A stretch of 64,000 bases of DNA from Lunatimonas salinarum (GTDB lineage Bacteria > Bacteroidota > Bacteroidia > Cytophagales > Cyclobacteriaceae): positions 26,377-90,376 of the forward strand of contig NZ_JACVCV010000019.1 in assembly GCF_017811155.1 (NCBI RefSeq). Reading direction: 5' to 3'. Numbering within the stretch: position 1 is the first letter of the stretch; each line of letters starts with the position of its first letter. A model generated the notes under the pieces. That model saw nothing but the letters and a program-made list of their open reading frames with translations. It made no database searches and was not told the origin of the DNA. This document shows positions 11,101-19,885 of the stretch, in pieces. The position numbers and the translations under genes were made by a program.

Positions 11101-11557
11101 TGCGGACGCCACATTAACGGATATTTTTACAAAAGATGAACTAAAAGATGCAGGCTATGCAAAAGCCACCAACCTCAAAACCTCGCTCTTTTTATCCCAG
11201 CCCGACGGCACGCTGAAAATGCAGCCATTACCCATTGAAGCACAATTTTCACCGGTTTTTTCAATCTTGGTCAGCGACTTCGATAGGGATGGCCACCCGG
11301 ATATCCTATTAGGCGGTAATATCGAAAAGGCCAGGTTGCGGTTCGGAAAATACGATGCCAACTATGGAACCTTGCTTAAAGGAGATGGAACCGGCAATTT
11401 CAGGTATCTTCCACAGCTAAGTAGTGGGCTTCGGATCATAGGCGATATCAGAAGTATGCTTATGGTGAACGATTTGGTCCTTTTTGGCATTAATCAAAAA
11501 GGAATCATCGCGTACGAAATGGCTACACCTCCAACCATTAAATCCGGGAATGAATGA
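8189..11557 (+). CDS. VCBS/FG-GAP repeat lipoprotein with ASPIC/UnbV domain (CRTAC1-like)
   Basis: This 1122-residue exported lipoprotein has a lipobox (LTFSC, Cys about residue 23). Many FG-GAP/VCBS blades are visible through calcium-binding motifs such as DLNGDGLEDIYF, DVNGDGMLDIYV, DMDNDGDLDLFL, DINGDGYLDIYV and DLDNDGDLDLIV, indicating a beta-propeller surface. An ASPIC/UnbV domain lies at about 533-600 (GVGAKVTVYHNG...IYWPSG). A second propeller-like set of repeats fills 640-1100. The family is expanded in marine Bacteroidota and often sits near polymer-use loci. Here it precedes two haloperoxidase-like lipoproteins on the same strand. The molecular role is unproven; an outer-membrane binding scaffold is likely. 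Confidence 0.88.
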   Translation: MKMTPLSCRNLPSLVLIALTFSCSSPEQTGEKPVPDTPPLFTLLSAETTGITFENTLTEALNTNILMYEYFYNGGGVAVGDLNGDGLEDIYFTGNMVPNKLYLNKGAMQFEDITAKANVAGRPGPWATGVTMADVNGDGMLDIYVCYSGSLPPEKRRNQLFINQGPDEMGIPIFSEEAEHFGIDSEATSTQGVFFDMDNDGDLDLFLLNHNPKSLPILDESNTVEILKHPDQAGPQLFRNDNGRFTETTEMAGIFNSALSYGLGAGVSDINGDGYLDIYVSNDYTVPDYLYINQGNGTFKDQLGESMGHISNFSMGSDIADINNDGLVDIFTLDMLPEDNRRQKLLMAPDNYEKFEFNLRVGFHHQYMRNMLHLNHGNGTFSEIGQLSGISNTDWSWSALFADFDNDGWKDLYITNGYHRDYTNQDFLKYMADYIKKYQGLRRENVLELVYSMPSSNVINYLFQNTGGLTFENQTSSWGLAQVANSNGAAYADLDNDGDLDLIVNNVSLPAFVYRNETDTQRSNHYLKLMLEGENKNTQGVGAKVTVYHNGTKLLLEQMPTRGYQSSVSPILHIGLGRVTKVDSVHIYWPSGKAQTLPQLTADQTLTLRESEGKQLSISRTIPKPILKPSKVPFDNIQPRYTLNDFKRQPLLVNPLSFVGPVMAKADVNGDGLEDVFVGADAGFASKLYLQSPQGTFREGNITAFAEDMDHTDSQALFADVNGDGFIDLYVGSGGYGNFMPKDPKLQDRIYLNDGKGNFNIGGDLLPEMFTSTGTVAATDLTGNGLPDLFVGGRVIPGRYPEIPESYLLINDGTGKYSVQTDQWSPDLKKAGLVSDAAWADLNGDGAEELIVVGEWMPIRIFGKSGNALVETGEAWMEYPHEGWWNTLWVGDLNGDGKPDILVGNQGLNSQARASLEEPAELHYKDFDNNGAVDPILSFYIQGKSYPYLTRDELLDQLSMMRTRFTNYAAYADATLTDIFTKDELKDAGYAKATNLKTSLFLSQPDGTLKMQPLPIEAQFSPVFSILVSDFDRDGHPDILLGGNIEKARLRFGKYDANYGTLLKGDGTGNFRYLPQLSSGLRIIGDIRSMLMVNDLVLFGINQKGIIAYEMATPPTIKSGNE

Positions 11558-11625
11558 CGTGCCTGTGCGCTACCCGCCCTCAACTCAGACAGACGTGACA
11601 AATCAATAGAACCTTAGACTAACTT

Positions 11626-13041
11626 ATGAAACGCCTTTCCAGTCCTGTCTCAATTCATTCTTATAGACCTGCTCTGGTTAAACCGTCTGCTCGTTCACCT
11701 TTTGGGCGGCAACCCATCCTATTGGGTGTCTGCATACTCTTACTTGCCTTCGCATGCACCGGGCAAAGGGAAAAACCGACCATTTCGCTACCTGCCGGGA
11801 TGATCGGGTGGATCACTGAATCAATGACCGACTTAATGGTCAACGACATTACCAACCCGCCACTTGCAGCGAGGTTTTATGCCTATGCCGCCTTGGCCGG
11901 CTACGAAGTGGTCAGCCAAGAAGATACCCTTTTCCAATCCATGGCAAAGGTGTTGAACGATTACCCGGACATCCCTGCGCAAAACGACCTGCCTAACCAA
12001 CATACGCAGGTAAGTGCAGCGCTAGCCATGATTGAGGTCGCATCGGCGATGCAACCGTCGGGGTCTGAATTGCTGAAATTAAAGCAGTCTTTTCTGGATT
12101 CCTGTAGCGCATTGGGAATTGAAAAAAGCGCCTTATCCGATTCAGAGGCCTACGCGAAACGCATCGCCCAGCATATCCTAGCATATGCCAAGTCTGATCG
12201 CTATGCGGAGATCAGCAACTACCCGAGGTACACACCCAGCGAGGTGCCTGGTTCGTGGTACCCCACCCCCCCAGGATATTTTGCTCCGGTAGAACCTTAT
12301 TTTAATACGATCAGACCATTTTCTTTAGTGAAAGCAGATCAATTCAAACCCATACCGCCAGTTAGCTTTTCGGAAAATCCCCATTCCGATTTTTTTCGAT
12401 TGATGCGGCAGGTGTATGAGGTGGACTTAACTACAGAGGCTCGAACGATCGCAGCCTTTTGGGACTGCAACCCTTTTGCGCTGGAAGAAACCGGACATTT
12501 GATGGTCGGATTAAAGCAAATTTCTCCCGGTGGACATTGGATAGGGATTACCGACATTGCCTGTAGGCAGGCAGGAGTTGGCTTCAACAAAGCCATGGAA
12601 ATCACCGCCGTAGTGTCCGTTGGCCTGATGGATGGATTTTTGAGTTGCTGGGATGAAAAGTACCGAAGCAACCGGATACGGCCGGAAACAGCTATTCGAA
12701 AATACTTAGACCCTACCTATACGCCACTTCTGCAAACACCTCCCTTTCCGGAATATTTGAGTGGGCATTCTACCATTTCCACCACCTCCGCAGAGATTCT
12801 CACGCACTTTTTTGGAGATGGATTTGCCTATACCGACACGGTGGAAGAAAAGTATCACTTGGGAAGGAGGGATTTCAACTCTTTCTATGAAGCTGCCAAT
12901 GAGGCCAGCATCTCCAGGCTTTACGGAGGCATCCATTATATAGATGCCATTGAAGTAGGGCAGGAACAGGGGAAAAAAGTCGGTGAATGGATCATCGCCC
13001 AAATGACCGAAAATGGTATCGCTAACCCCCTTTCCAAATGA
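11626..13041 (+). CDS. Vanadium-dependent haloperoxidase/PAP2-like phosphatase lipoprotein (copy 1)
   Basis: The protein has 471 residues. The N-terminus is long and basic and ends in a lipobox (LLAFAC), so it should be a lipoprotein. The PAP2/vanadium-haloperoxidase oxyanion site is recognisable in order: KYRSNRIRP near residue 345 (K-x6-RP), EYLSGHS near 380, and SRLYGGIHYID starting near residue 430 (SR-x5-H). The same fold binds vanadate (haloperoxidases) or phosphate (acid phosphatases), and sequence alone does not settle which. The next gene is a diverged tandem copy, suggesting local duplication; both may work with the preceding VCBS lipoprotein. Confidence 0.85.
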   Translation: MKRLSSPVSIHSYRPALVKPSARSPFGRQPILLGVCILLLAFACTGQREKPTISLPAGMIGWITESMTDLMVNDITNPPLAARFYAYAALAGYEVVSQEDTLFQSMAKVLNDYPDIPAQNDLPNQHTQVSAALAMIEVASAMQPSGSELLKLKQSFLDSCSALGIEKSALSDSEAYAKRIAQHILAYAKSDRYAEISNYPRYTPSEVPGSWYPTPPGYFAPVEPYFNTIRPFSLVKADQFKPIPPVSFSENPHSDFFRLMRQVYEVDLTTEARTIAAFWDCNPFALEETGHLMVGLKQISPGGHWIGITDIACRQAGVGFNKAMEITAVVSVGLMDGFLSCWDEKYRSNRIRPETAIRKYLDPTYTPLLQTPPFPEYLSGHSTISTTSAEILTHFFGDGFAYTDTVEEKYHLGRRDFNSFYEAANEASISRLYGGIHYIDAIEVGQEQGKKVGEWIIAQMTENGIANPLSK

Positions 13042-13087
13042 TGTTTAAAAAAACCCTCCGAGCCAAACGAGCATACTTAGATTTATC

Positions 13088-14449
13088 ATGCAATTAGGAA
13101 GAATTAACATTGGAATATGGGTAACGTTTCTGTCTGCTATGATCTTTGTAGGCTGTGAGCAGAAGCAGGAATACAGGGGCTTTTTAACCACCAACCAAAG
13201 ACTCATCGAGGCAGGAGGTACCCTGACCGACGCAATGGTACACGACATATTTTCTCCCCCGGTGGCGAGCAGAATTTATGCCTATCCGTCGATTGCGGCT
13301 TTCGAGATCGCCGTGCTAGCCGATAGCAGCACCCACAGGTCCCTGATGGGTCAACTAAACGGCTTTGAACCAAAAAAATTTGAGGTATCTGAAAATGCCT
13401 ATCTGCCCCTTGCCGCGCTGATCGCCTATTACCAAGTGGCCTCCAAGCTGGTATTTTCAGAACACTTGATTTCCACCGAAAAAGACCGGCTGCTGGAGGA
13501 GGTAAGAAAGCTGGGCGCCTCCCAGTCAATCATACAGGAATCTGTCACTTTGGGAGAATCTATGGCCAACCACGTGTTGGATTATGCTTCTAAGGATAAC
13601 TACCACCAAAGCCGTTCATTTGAGAAATATACCGTTCGAGATGACGACTACTCCTGGAAGCCAACCCCACCCGCATATATCGAAGGGATAGAGCCAAATT
13701 GGAATAAAATACGCCCTTTTGTGTTGGATTCGGCTGACCAGTTTATCCCACGCAAAGCGACGGCATTTGGCCATACCCCTGACAGCCAGTTCTTCAAAGA
13801 GGCCAAAGAGGTTATGGAAGCGGGCAACTCCCTCACCCCTGAACAACGTGAAATTGCCTATTTTTGGGATTGCAACCCTTATAAGATGAACGTGAAAGGA
13901 CACGTGATGTATGCCGAAAAAAAAATTACTCCGGGAGGACATTGGATCGGCATAGCCGGTATAGCGGCCAAAAACGCCAAATTAGACTGGAAAGATACGG
14001 CAGAAGTACTTGCGCTGACCTCCATATATGTATTTGATGGGTTTATATCCTGTTGGGACGAAAAGTACCGTAGTGTATTGATAAGGCCGGAAACCTATAT
14101 CAACCGGTATATGGACGAAGACTGGGTTCCCCTGTTACAGACTCCTCCCTTCCCCGAGTACACGAGTGGACACAGTGTCATTTCGACAGCAGCCTCCAGG
14201 GCATTGACGGGGTTACTTGGCGAGCCTTTTGCATTCATTGACACCACCGAGGTCAATTATGGGCTAGGCACAAGGGCGTTTCAATCCTTCAACCAAGCAG
14301 CAGATGAAGCGGCCATAAGTAGGTTTTACGGTGGTATTCACTACATACCTGCTATTGAGGAAGGGGTCAAACAAGGAGAGAGGATTGCCGAATATCTTTC
14401 GCAAAAAATCAGTACCCGCCAAGTGGCAAACAGCCGTTTGACGGATTAG
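13088..14449 (+). CDS. Vanadium-dependent haloperoxidase/PAP2-like phosphatase lipoprotein (copy 2)
   Basis: This 453-residue paralogue of the upstream gene has a lipobox (MIFVGC). It keeps all oxyanion-binding motifs: KYRSVLIRPE, EYTSGHS and SRFYGGIHYI. Shared blocks with copy 1 include FWDCNP, PGGHWIGI and GFISCWDEKYRS, while the N-terminal third is much more diverged, which points to an old duplication. Its stop codon overlaps the stop of the convergent nadD gene by four bases, so transcription of the two runs head to head with no spacer or terminator between them. Confidence 0.85.
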   Translation: MQLGRINIGIWVTFLSAMIFVGCEQKQEYRGFLTTNQRLIEAGGTLTDAMVHDIFSPPVASRIYAYPSIAAFEIAVLADSSTHRSLMGQLNGFEPKKFEVSENAYLPLAALIAYYQVASKLVFSEHLISTEKDRLLEEVRKLGASQSIIQESVTLGESMANHVLDYASKDNYHQSRSFEKYTVRDDDYSWKPTPPAYIEGIEPNWNKIRPFVLDSADQFIPRKATAFGHTPDSQFFKEAKEVMEAGNSLTPEQREIAYFWDCNPYKMNVKGHVMYAEKKITPGGHWIGIAGIAAKNAKLDWKDTAEVLALTSIYVFDGFISCWDEKYRSVLIRPETYINRYMDEDWVPLLQTPPFPEYTSGHSVISTAASRALTGLLGEPFAFIDTTEVNYGLGTRAFQSFNQAADEAAISRFYGGIHYIPAIEEGVKQGERIAEYLSQKISTRQVANSRLTD

Positions 14450-15012
14450 TAGTACAGCTTTTTGTCCCGTATATAATCCGAAACATGGGGATGGAGCAAG
14501 TAACGCACGCTGCCTCCTTTGCGTAAGGTGTCCCGAATGAAAGTGGCCGAAATATCAATTAATGGTGAATCAATAAACTGAATATGGGGGTGATCGAGGG
14601 TTTTCATTTTACCCGGCCTGGGGTAAACATAAAGCCCGTAGTATTCCAATAGCTGTTCGCTGTTTTTCCATTTGTGAAAATGGGTTAAGTTATCACTTCC
14701 TACGACCAGCTTAAACTCATGTTGGGGGTATTTGTCAGACAGTACCGCTAGGGTATCGATGGTGTAGCTGGGCTTTGGCATATGAAACTCCACATCCAGC
14801 ACTTTGAATCTAAAATTATCCGCCGTCGCCAATTCCACCATCCGAAGGCGGTCGAATTCATGAAGCAGCGACTTGCTTGATTTCATCGGATTTTGGGGGC
14901 TCACCACAAACCACACTTCTTCCAAATCAGTCTGATCTTGCATGATATCGGCGATGATCAGGTGCCCAATATGAATGGGATTAAAGGAGCCAAAAAACAA
15001 TCCTATTTTCAA
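14446..15012 (-). CDS. nadD: Nicotinate-nucleotide adenylyltransferase
   Basis: NadD transfers AMP from ATP to nicotinate mononucleotide in NAD synthesis. The 188-residue length is typical. The N-terminus reads MKIGLFFGSFNPIHIGHLIIA with the nucleotidyltransferase motif GSFNPIHxGH, and the C-terminal half has the second motif region ISATFIRDTLRKGGSVRYLLHP (IS-x2-x-IR). It starts 2 bp after the gmk stop, so the two are translated from one transcript. The gmk-nadD order with an upstream sigma/anti-sigma pair gives a four-gene minus-strand operon. Confidence 0.96.
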   Translation of the reverse strand: MKIGLFFGSFNPIHIGHLIIADIMQDQTDLEEVWFVVSPQNPMKSSKSLLHEFDRLRMVELATADNFRFKVLDVEFHMPKPSYTIDTLAVLSDKYPQHEFKLVVGSDNLTHFHKWKNSEQLLEYYGLYVYPRPGKMKTLDHPHIQFIDSPLIDISATFIRDTLRKGGSVRYLLHPHVSDYIRDKKLYY

Positions 15013-15014
15013 AA

Positions 15015-15590
15015 CTACTTTTGGTTGATAAAATCACCTACTAACTTCTCGGCTTCGGCAAAGGAGCGGTCCAACTCTTCGTTTACCAGAATAATGTCAA
15101 ACTTGTCCTGAAACCCCATTTCAAACTTGGCCTTGTATATACGCCTGGATAGACTTTCTTCCGTTTCGGTGCCCCTGTCCCGTAGTCTATTGGCCAAATC
15201 TTCGATGTTTGGGACTTTTACAAAAATGGCAAGACCCCGATCGCCAAAGTATTTTTTTAGATTGAGCCCACCCTTCACGTCCACGTCAAAAATCACGTGC
15301 TTACCAGCATCCCAAATTCGCTGTATTTCTTCTTTTAGCGTACCATAGAAATTGCCTTCATACACTTCCTCCCATTCGATAAATTCATCCTGATCAATTT
15401 TTTGTTTGAAGGCCTCAGGTGTCAAAAAGTAATAATCCTTGCCGTTTTGCTCTGACCGGCCCCGTTTGTCTCGGGTGCATGCAGAGATGGAAAAACCTAA
15501 ATTAGGGAATTTTTTAATGAGGTGTCTTACAATAGTGGTCTTGCCAGACCCTGAAGGAGCTGAGAAAATGATGGCCTTACCTGTTGACAT
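15015..15590 (-). CDS. gmk: Guanylate kinase
   Basis: Gmk phosphorylates GMP to GDP. The protein has 191 residues, the normal length. It has the P-loop [14 protein letters not shown] near residue 10, the GMP-binding region with [21 protein letters not shown] and [13 protein letters not shown], and [17 protein letters not shown] (usual Gmk reads DIDVQG). The ATG at 15588-15590 directly precedes the P-loop strand. The gene sits 13 bp after the anti-sigma-like gene and 2 bp before nadD. Confidence 0.97.
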   Translation of the reverse strand: MSTGKAIIFSAPSGSGKTTIVRHLIKKFPNLGFSISACTRDKRGRSEQNGKDYYFLTPEAFKQKIDQDEFIEWEEVYEGNFYGTLKEEIQRIWDAGKHVIFDVDVKGGLNLKKYFGDRGLAIFVKVPNIEDLANRLRDRGTETEESLSRRIYKAKFEMGFQDKFDIILVNEELDRSFAEAEKLVGDFINQK

Positions 15591-15603
15591 ACATCGCTTA
15601 CAA

Positions 15604-15873
15604 TTATTTTATCTCTTGGATTTTTTGGCGAATGCTATCGACAAGTTCCGTAGGTACCGCGTGTTTGGTGCATTTGGTTTTTAAAACGTCCCTGATGGCC
15701 TTTTCCAAGTGAAAGTGTTCGAAACAAGGCTGGCATTTTGCCAACTTCTCATCCAGGACATGCTTGTCTTCCAGCGCTGCTTCACCATCCAAAATACTCT
15801 CCAAAAGCTTAAAGCACTTGCTCGCATCACTGCAATTCAGTTTACGTTGATTAGACGGGGTAAAATTATCCAT
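15604..15873 (-). CDS. Small RsrA/zf-HC2-like anti-sigma factor
   Basis: This 89-residue cytosolic protein follows the ECF sigma gene by 26 bp. Its pattern (ASKC, then [23 protein letters not shown], then [12 protein letters not shown]) follows the redox-sensing RsrA-type zinc anti-sigma family: Cys, then LDGE, then a CxxC pair and a distal Cys. The His normally four residues before CxxC is Lys here (KLAKCQPC); the nearest histidines are H in EDKH and HFH just after the pair, so metal ligation may differ. It should bind and silence the neighbouring sigma factor, with release by thiol oxidation as a possible signal. That function is inferred from family and position. Confidence 0.72.
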   Translation of the reverse strand: MDNFTPSNQRKLNCSDASKCFKLLESILDGEAALEDKHVLDEKLAKCQPCFEHFHLEKAIRDVLKTKCTKHAVPTELVDSIRQKIQEIK

Positions 15874-15899
15874 TGGTAAATTTAGGTTCTTTACATCTA

Positions 15900-16496
15900 T
15901 TATTCTTCCTCTCCTTCCGTGTCATAGCCCATATGCTGTGCGTAATCTCTAAGCTTATCTTTGAGCAGATTTCTAGCCCGGTGTAGCCTGGATCGTACGG
16001 TTCCGATCGGTATATCAAGGATCTTGGCCATCTCCTCATAGGTAAACCCTTCCAGGTCACACAAGATGATAACCGTCCTGAAATCGACCGCCAGACTGTT
16101 AAGTGCGTTGGAAATCTCATCTCCAAGCATGTCCTTTACCGCATCCACCCGTAAGTCGGATGTCATATTGTAATCAACGTTATCCGAGTTATAATAAGTT
16201 TCAACTTCCTGATAATCTACCTTGGCAGGCTGTTTACTTTTCTTCCGGTATTCGTTGATAAAACTATTTTTGAGAATTCGGAACAGCCATGCTTTTGCGT
16301 TGGTTCCCCGCTCAAAGGAATTGATGAACCGGTAGGCTTTCAGGTAGGTGTCCTGCACCAAATCCTTAGCATCGTCCTCATCAAAGGTTAACCTGTAGGC
16401 AAAATTGTACATAGAGTCTATGTGCGGCATAAACTCCCTGTCAAAAATGCTGTTCTTATCTTTATCGGAATATTTTTTTCGTTGTACCTCTGACAT
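15900..16496 (-). CDS. ECF-type sigma-70 family RNA polymerase sigma factor
   Basis: A sigma factor of 198 residues from the ATG at 16496. An in-frame ATG 93 bp upstream adds only a low-complexity leader and I did not use it. Region 2 is clear (YNFAYRLTFDEDDAKDLVQDTYLKAYRF...NAKAWLFRILKNSFINEYRKK) and region 4 ends in a helix-turn-helix (GFTYEEMAKILDIPIGTVRSRLHRARNLLKDKL). The gene leads a minus-strand cluster with the RsrA-like anti-sigma factor, gmk and nadD. An ECF factor with a cytosolic zinc anti-sigma partner usually controls thiol or oxidative stress genes; the regulon cannot be read from here. Confidence 0.93.
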   Translation of the reverse strand: MSEVQRKKYSDKDKNSIFDREFMPHIDSMYNFAYRLTFDEDDAKDLVQDTYLKAYRFINSFERGTNAKAWLFRILKNSFINEYRKKSKQPAKVDYQEVETYYNSDNVDYNMTSDLRVDAVKDMLGDEISNALNSLAVDFRTVIILCDLEGFTYEEMAKILDIPIGTVRSRLHRARNLLKDKLRDYAQHMGYDTEGEEE

Positions 16497-16621
16497 AGGG
16501 ATTAAAATTACGAATTGACGTAATTTATAACTAATATTTGGGAAGAAAGTCGGGCGATTTTCGTTATTTTGCTGACTAGGAGGGATCAAAAAACTGTCCC
16601 TCTAAGCGTTCATAAACACCC

Positions 16622-17494
16622 ATGCTCTTTTTCAAAGCCCTCTCTCTTCTGCCCATTGGCGTCTTATACCTCATCAGCGACTTCTTTTTTCTGATTGCCT
16701 ACTATGTGGTGGGATACCGAAAGAAGGTTGTTCGCGAAAACCTGGCCTTTGCATTTCCGGAAAAATCCGAAACACAAAGAAAGGAAATAGAAAAGATTTT
16801 TTTTAGAAACCTGACCGATTCTTTCGCCGAAACCATCAAGTTATTGCGTATATCAGACAGCGAGGTCATCAAAAGGTACCGCCTCATCAACCCCGAAATC
16901 GTCGTGGATCGGGTACACAATCAGCAGGTTGTCATCGGGATGCAGGCTCATTTCTTCAATTGGGAAGGGCACGTGGTTGCGTTTAGCCGTGTGATGAAAA
17001 GTGCCTGCGAAACGGTATACCTCAAGGTTAACAGTCCCCTTTTTGAACAGCTTATGCGGACTATCCGAAGCAGGTATGGCGGCACATTGGTAGAAAGAAA
17101 CTCCTTTGTGAAGCACTTGATAGCCCATAAAAACCTGCCTCGAATGATTGGACTTGCTGCTGACCAAAGACCGCAGTTTTCGGAAATCCGCTATTGGACC
17201 ACCTTTATGAACCGGGAAGCGGCCTTCTTTGAGGGGGGAGAAAAAATGGCGAAAAAATTCAACCTGCCCGTTATCTACGGAGAAATCCGAAAAACCAAAA
17301 GGGGCCACTACACCTATTCGTATAGGGTACTGGCTACTCCCCCTTATGACGATCACCCTCCCCACAGTATCACAGATGCCTATGTAGCCGCCGTTGAAGA
17401 CAACATCCGAAAGGAACCCGCCCTCTACTTGTGGTCCCACAACCGGTGGAAAGAGAAAAAGTCCAGCGGAAATAGTACCTTTGAACCGAAATAG
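16622..17494 (+). CDS. LpxL/HtrB-like lysophospholipid (lipid A) acyltransferase
   Basis: This 290-residue inner-membrane enzyme has an N-terminal hydrophobic anchor (LPIGVLYLISDFFFLIAYYV) followed by YRKKVVRENLAFAFP, typical of LpxL/LpxM. The catalytic H-x4-E motif is in QAHFFNWEGH, and LAADQRP is the second conserved block. It probably adds a secondary acyl chain to lipid A, or an acyl group to an aminolipid; Bacteroidota members have varied acceptors. It starts divergently from the sigma-factor gene with about 125 bp between and is 44 bp before the helicase gene. Confidence 0.87.
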   Translation: MLFFKALSLLPIGVLYLISDFFFLIAYYVVGYRKKVVRENLAFAFPEKSETQRKEIEKIFFRNLTDSFAETIKLLRISDSEVIKRYRLINPEIVVDRVHNQQVVIGMQAHFFNWEGHVVAFSRVMKSACETVYLKVNSPLFEQLMRTIRSRYGGTLVERNSFVKHLIAHKNLPRMIGLAADQRPQFSEIRYWTTFMNREAAFFEGGEKMAKKFNLPVIYGEIRKTKRGHYTYSYRVLATPPYDDHPPHSITDAYVAAVEDNIRKEPALYLWSHNRWKEKKSSGNSTFEPK

Positions 17495-17538
17495 GAATAG
17501 GCCGACCATCGTGTCGGAAAGAGCAAACGAAGAAAACT

Positions 17539-19788
17539 ATGGATTATTTGTCTAGTCTTAACCCCCAGCAGCGGGAGGCCGTGGAATGTACCGAAGGCCC
17601 CTTGATGATCATCGCGGGTGCAGGTTCAGGCAAAACCCGCGTACTGACTATCCGCATTGCGCACCTTATTCATAAAATGGGGGTAGATCCTTTTCAGATT
17701 CTCTCCCTGACATTTACCAATAAAGCTGCCAATGAAATGAAGCAGCGCATTGAAAAGCTGATCGGCCTAGAAGCCCGCAACACATGGATGGGTACCTTTC
17801 ACTCGGTATTTGCAAAAATTCTGCGGGTAGAAGCAGGCAAACTGGGCTACCCTTCCGACTTTACCATATACGACACCGAGGACAGCAAGTCGCTCATCCG
17901 CACCATCGTGAAGGAAAAAAGACTGGATGACAAAGTGTACAAACCCAACACGGTTTTATCCCGAATATCTGGTGCCAAAAACCGCTTGATATCCTGGCAA
18001 TCCTACCTAAACGACCCTTATGTAAGGGCCGATGACGAGGCGGCACTCAAACCCAAAATGGGGGAAATCTACAAAACCTACCAAGAAAGGCTCTTCAAGT
18101 CATCTGCCATGGACTTTGATGACCTGCTATTTAACACCAATGTCCTTTTTCGCGACCATCCGGATGTTTTGAACAAGTATCAACAGCGCTTTCGGTATGT
18201 CATGGTAGACGAATTTCAAGACACCAACCTGTCCCAATACCTGATCACCAAAAAACTTGCCGCGGTACACCAAAACATCTGCGTGGTAGGCGATGATGCA
18301 CAGAGTATTTATGCCTTTCGGGGGGCAGACATTCAGAACATCCTAAATTTCGAAAAAGACTACCCGGACCTCCGAACCGTCAAGCTGGAACAGAACTACC
18401 GCTCCACCAAAAACATCGTCCACACGGCCAATTCCATCATTGCAAAAAATAAAGCGCAGCTAAAGAAAAATATTTGGACCGCAAACGATCCCGGAGCACC
18501 AATAGAACTCATCAAGGCCACTTCAGACAACGAAGAAGGAAGGCTGGTGGCGACCACCATTTTTGAGGAAAAAAACAAACTACAGCTCTCAAACAGTGAC
18601 TTTGCCATTCTTTACCGCACCAACTCCCAATCGAGGGCGCTGGAGGAGGCGCTACGGAAAATGAACATCGCCTACCGAATCATTGGGGGGCTTTCGTTTT
18701 ACCAGCGTAAAGAGATCAAAGACTTGATGGCTTACCTACGATTTGTGGTCAACCCTTCAGATGAAGAGGCCTTCAAACGGATCGTGAATTACCCGAAACG
18801 CGGTATTGGAGACACTTCGGTAGAAAAAATCCTGGTGGCTGCCTACGAACACGATATCCCCATCTGGGAGGTAATTACCCATGCTTCCAGCTTCTTGACC
18901 GGCAGATCTGCTTCCTCATTGGACGACTTTTCGGTGATGATCCGAAGTTTTGCCATGGAAATGGAGCGTAAGGACGCCTATGAGGTGGCTTCCACTGTGG
19001 CGAAACAGTCCGGTATCCTGCGGGAACTTTACGAAGACAAGACCATTGAAGGGTTAAACCGGTACGAAAACGTCCAGGAACTACTCAATGCGATCAAAGA
19101 ATATGTAGACAGCCCGGAGAATGAAAACAAAAGCCTCGGCGCCTTCCTTCAAGAAATCGCCCTGCTTACAGACGAAGACCAAAATAAAAATAATCAGGAC
19201 GTAGTTACCCTGATGACCATACACGCTTCCAAAGGCTTGGAATTCAAGTATGTCTTTGTGGTGGGTCTGGAGGAGGACTTGTTTCCCTCTCAGATGATGA
19301 TGCAAAGCAGGGAGGACTTGGAAGAAGAAAGGCGCCTGTTTTATGTCGCCACCACCAGGGCCATGGATCGGCTATACCTTAGCCACGCCATGACGAGATA
19401 CCGCTATGGCAGGCTCCTTAGCTGCGAACCAAGCCGCTTTTTGGAAGAACTGGATCCCACCTATATAAGGGTGAACAAAAAATTGGGCAGCTCGGCGGCG
19501 AGTTTTCAATTTCCCGGTAGGGAAGGTAGCAATGGCTTTGTCGGACTGAAACGCCCAGCAATACGCGATGGTGTGACTGCCAAAGTACATACGCCAAGCC
19601 CCGATTTCAAACCTTCAAACACCCACAATTTGGGAGAAGGCATGAAAGTGGAACACCCAAAGTTTGGCTTTGGAAAAGTACTAAAAATAGAAACCGAAGG
19701 GGCCAACCGAAAAGCTTCAATCCATTTCGATAATTTTGGTGATAAAACTTTATTACTTAGCTTTGCAAAGCTCCGGATAGTAGAATAG
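17539..19788 (+). CDS. UvrD/PcrA-type superfamily 1 DNA helicase
   Basis: An ATP-dependent 3'-5' helicase of 749 residues for repair and replication restart. Motifs in order: LNPQQREAV (Q motif), IAGAGSGKTRVLTIRI (Walker A), TFTNKAANEMKQRI (Ia), VDEFQDTN (II, Walker B), VGDDAQSIYAFRGAD (III), LEQNYRST (IV), VTLMTIHASKGLEFKYVFV (V) and LFYVATTRAMDRLYL (VI). A C-terminal Tudor-like domain (MKVEHPKFGFGKVLKIE), which contacts RNA polymerase in PcrA/UvrD, is present. Length and layout match PcrA/UvrD. Confidence 0.96.
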   Translation: MDYLSSLNPQQREAVECTEGPLMIIAGAGSGKTRVLTIRIAHLIHKMGVDPFQILSLTFTNKAANEMKQRIEKLIGLEARNTWMGTFHSVFAKILRVEAGKLGYPSDFTIYDTEDSKSLIRTIVKEKRLDDKVYKPNTVLSRISGAKNRLISWQSYLNDPYVRADDEAALKPKMGEIYKTYQERLFKSSAMDFDDLLFNTNVLFRDHPDVLNKYQQRFRYVMVDEFQDTNLSQYLITKKLAAVHQNICVVGDDAQSIYAFRGADIQNILNFEKDYPDLRTVKLEQNYRSTKNIVHTANSIIAKNKAQLKKNIWTANDPGAPIELIKATSDNEEGRLVATTIFEEKNKLQLSNSDFAILYRTNSQSRALEEALRKMNIAYRIIGGLSFYQRKEIKDLMAYLRFVVNPSDEEAFKRIVNYPKRGIGDTSVEKILVAAYEHDIPIWEVITHASSFLTGRSASSLDDFSVMIRSFAMEMERKDAYEVASTVAKQSGILRELYEDKTIEGLNRYENVQELLNAIKEYVDSPENENKSLGAFLQEIALLTDEDQNKNNQDVVTLMTIHASKGLEFKYVFVVGLEEDLFPSQMMMQSREDLEEERRLFYVATTRAMDRLYLSHAMTRYRYGRLLSCEPSRFLEELDPTYIRVNKKLGSSAASFQFPGREGSNGFVGLKRPAIRDGVTAKVHTPSPDFKPSNTHNLGEGMKVEHPKFGFGKVLKIETEGANRKASIHFDNFGDKTLLLSFAKLRIVE

Positions 19789-19885
19789 CATTCGGGTAAG
19801 ATTTTGAGTGGCAGTAGCTCCGGTTTCCTGAAACAGAAAATTTTTAGTAATTTAATTCCCTCAGGAATTCAAAACCGGGAAAGCC

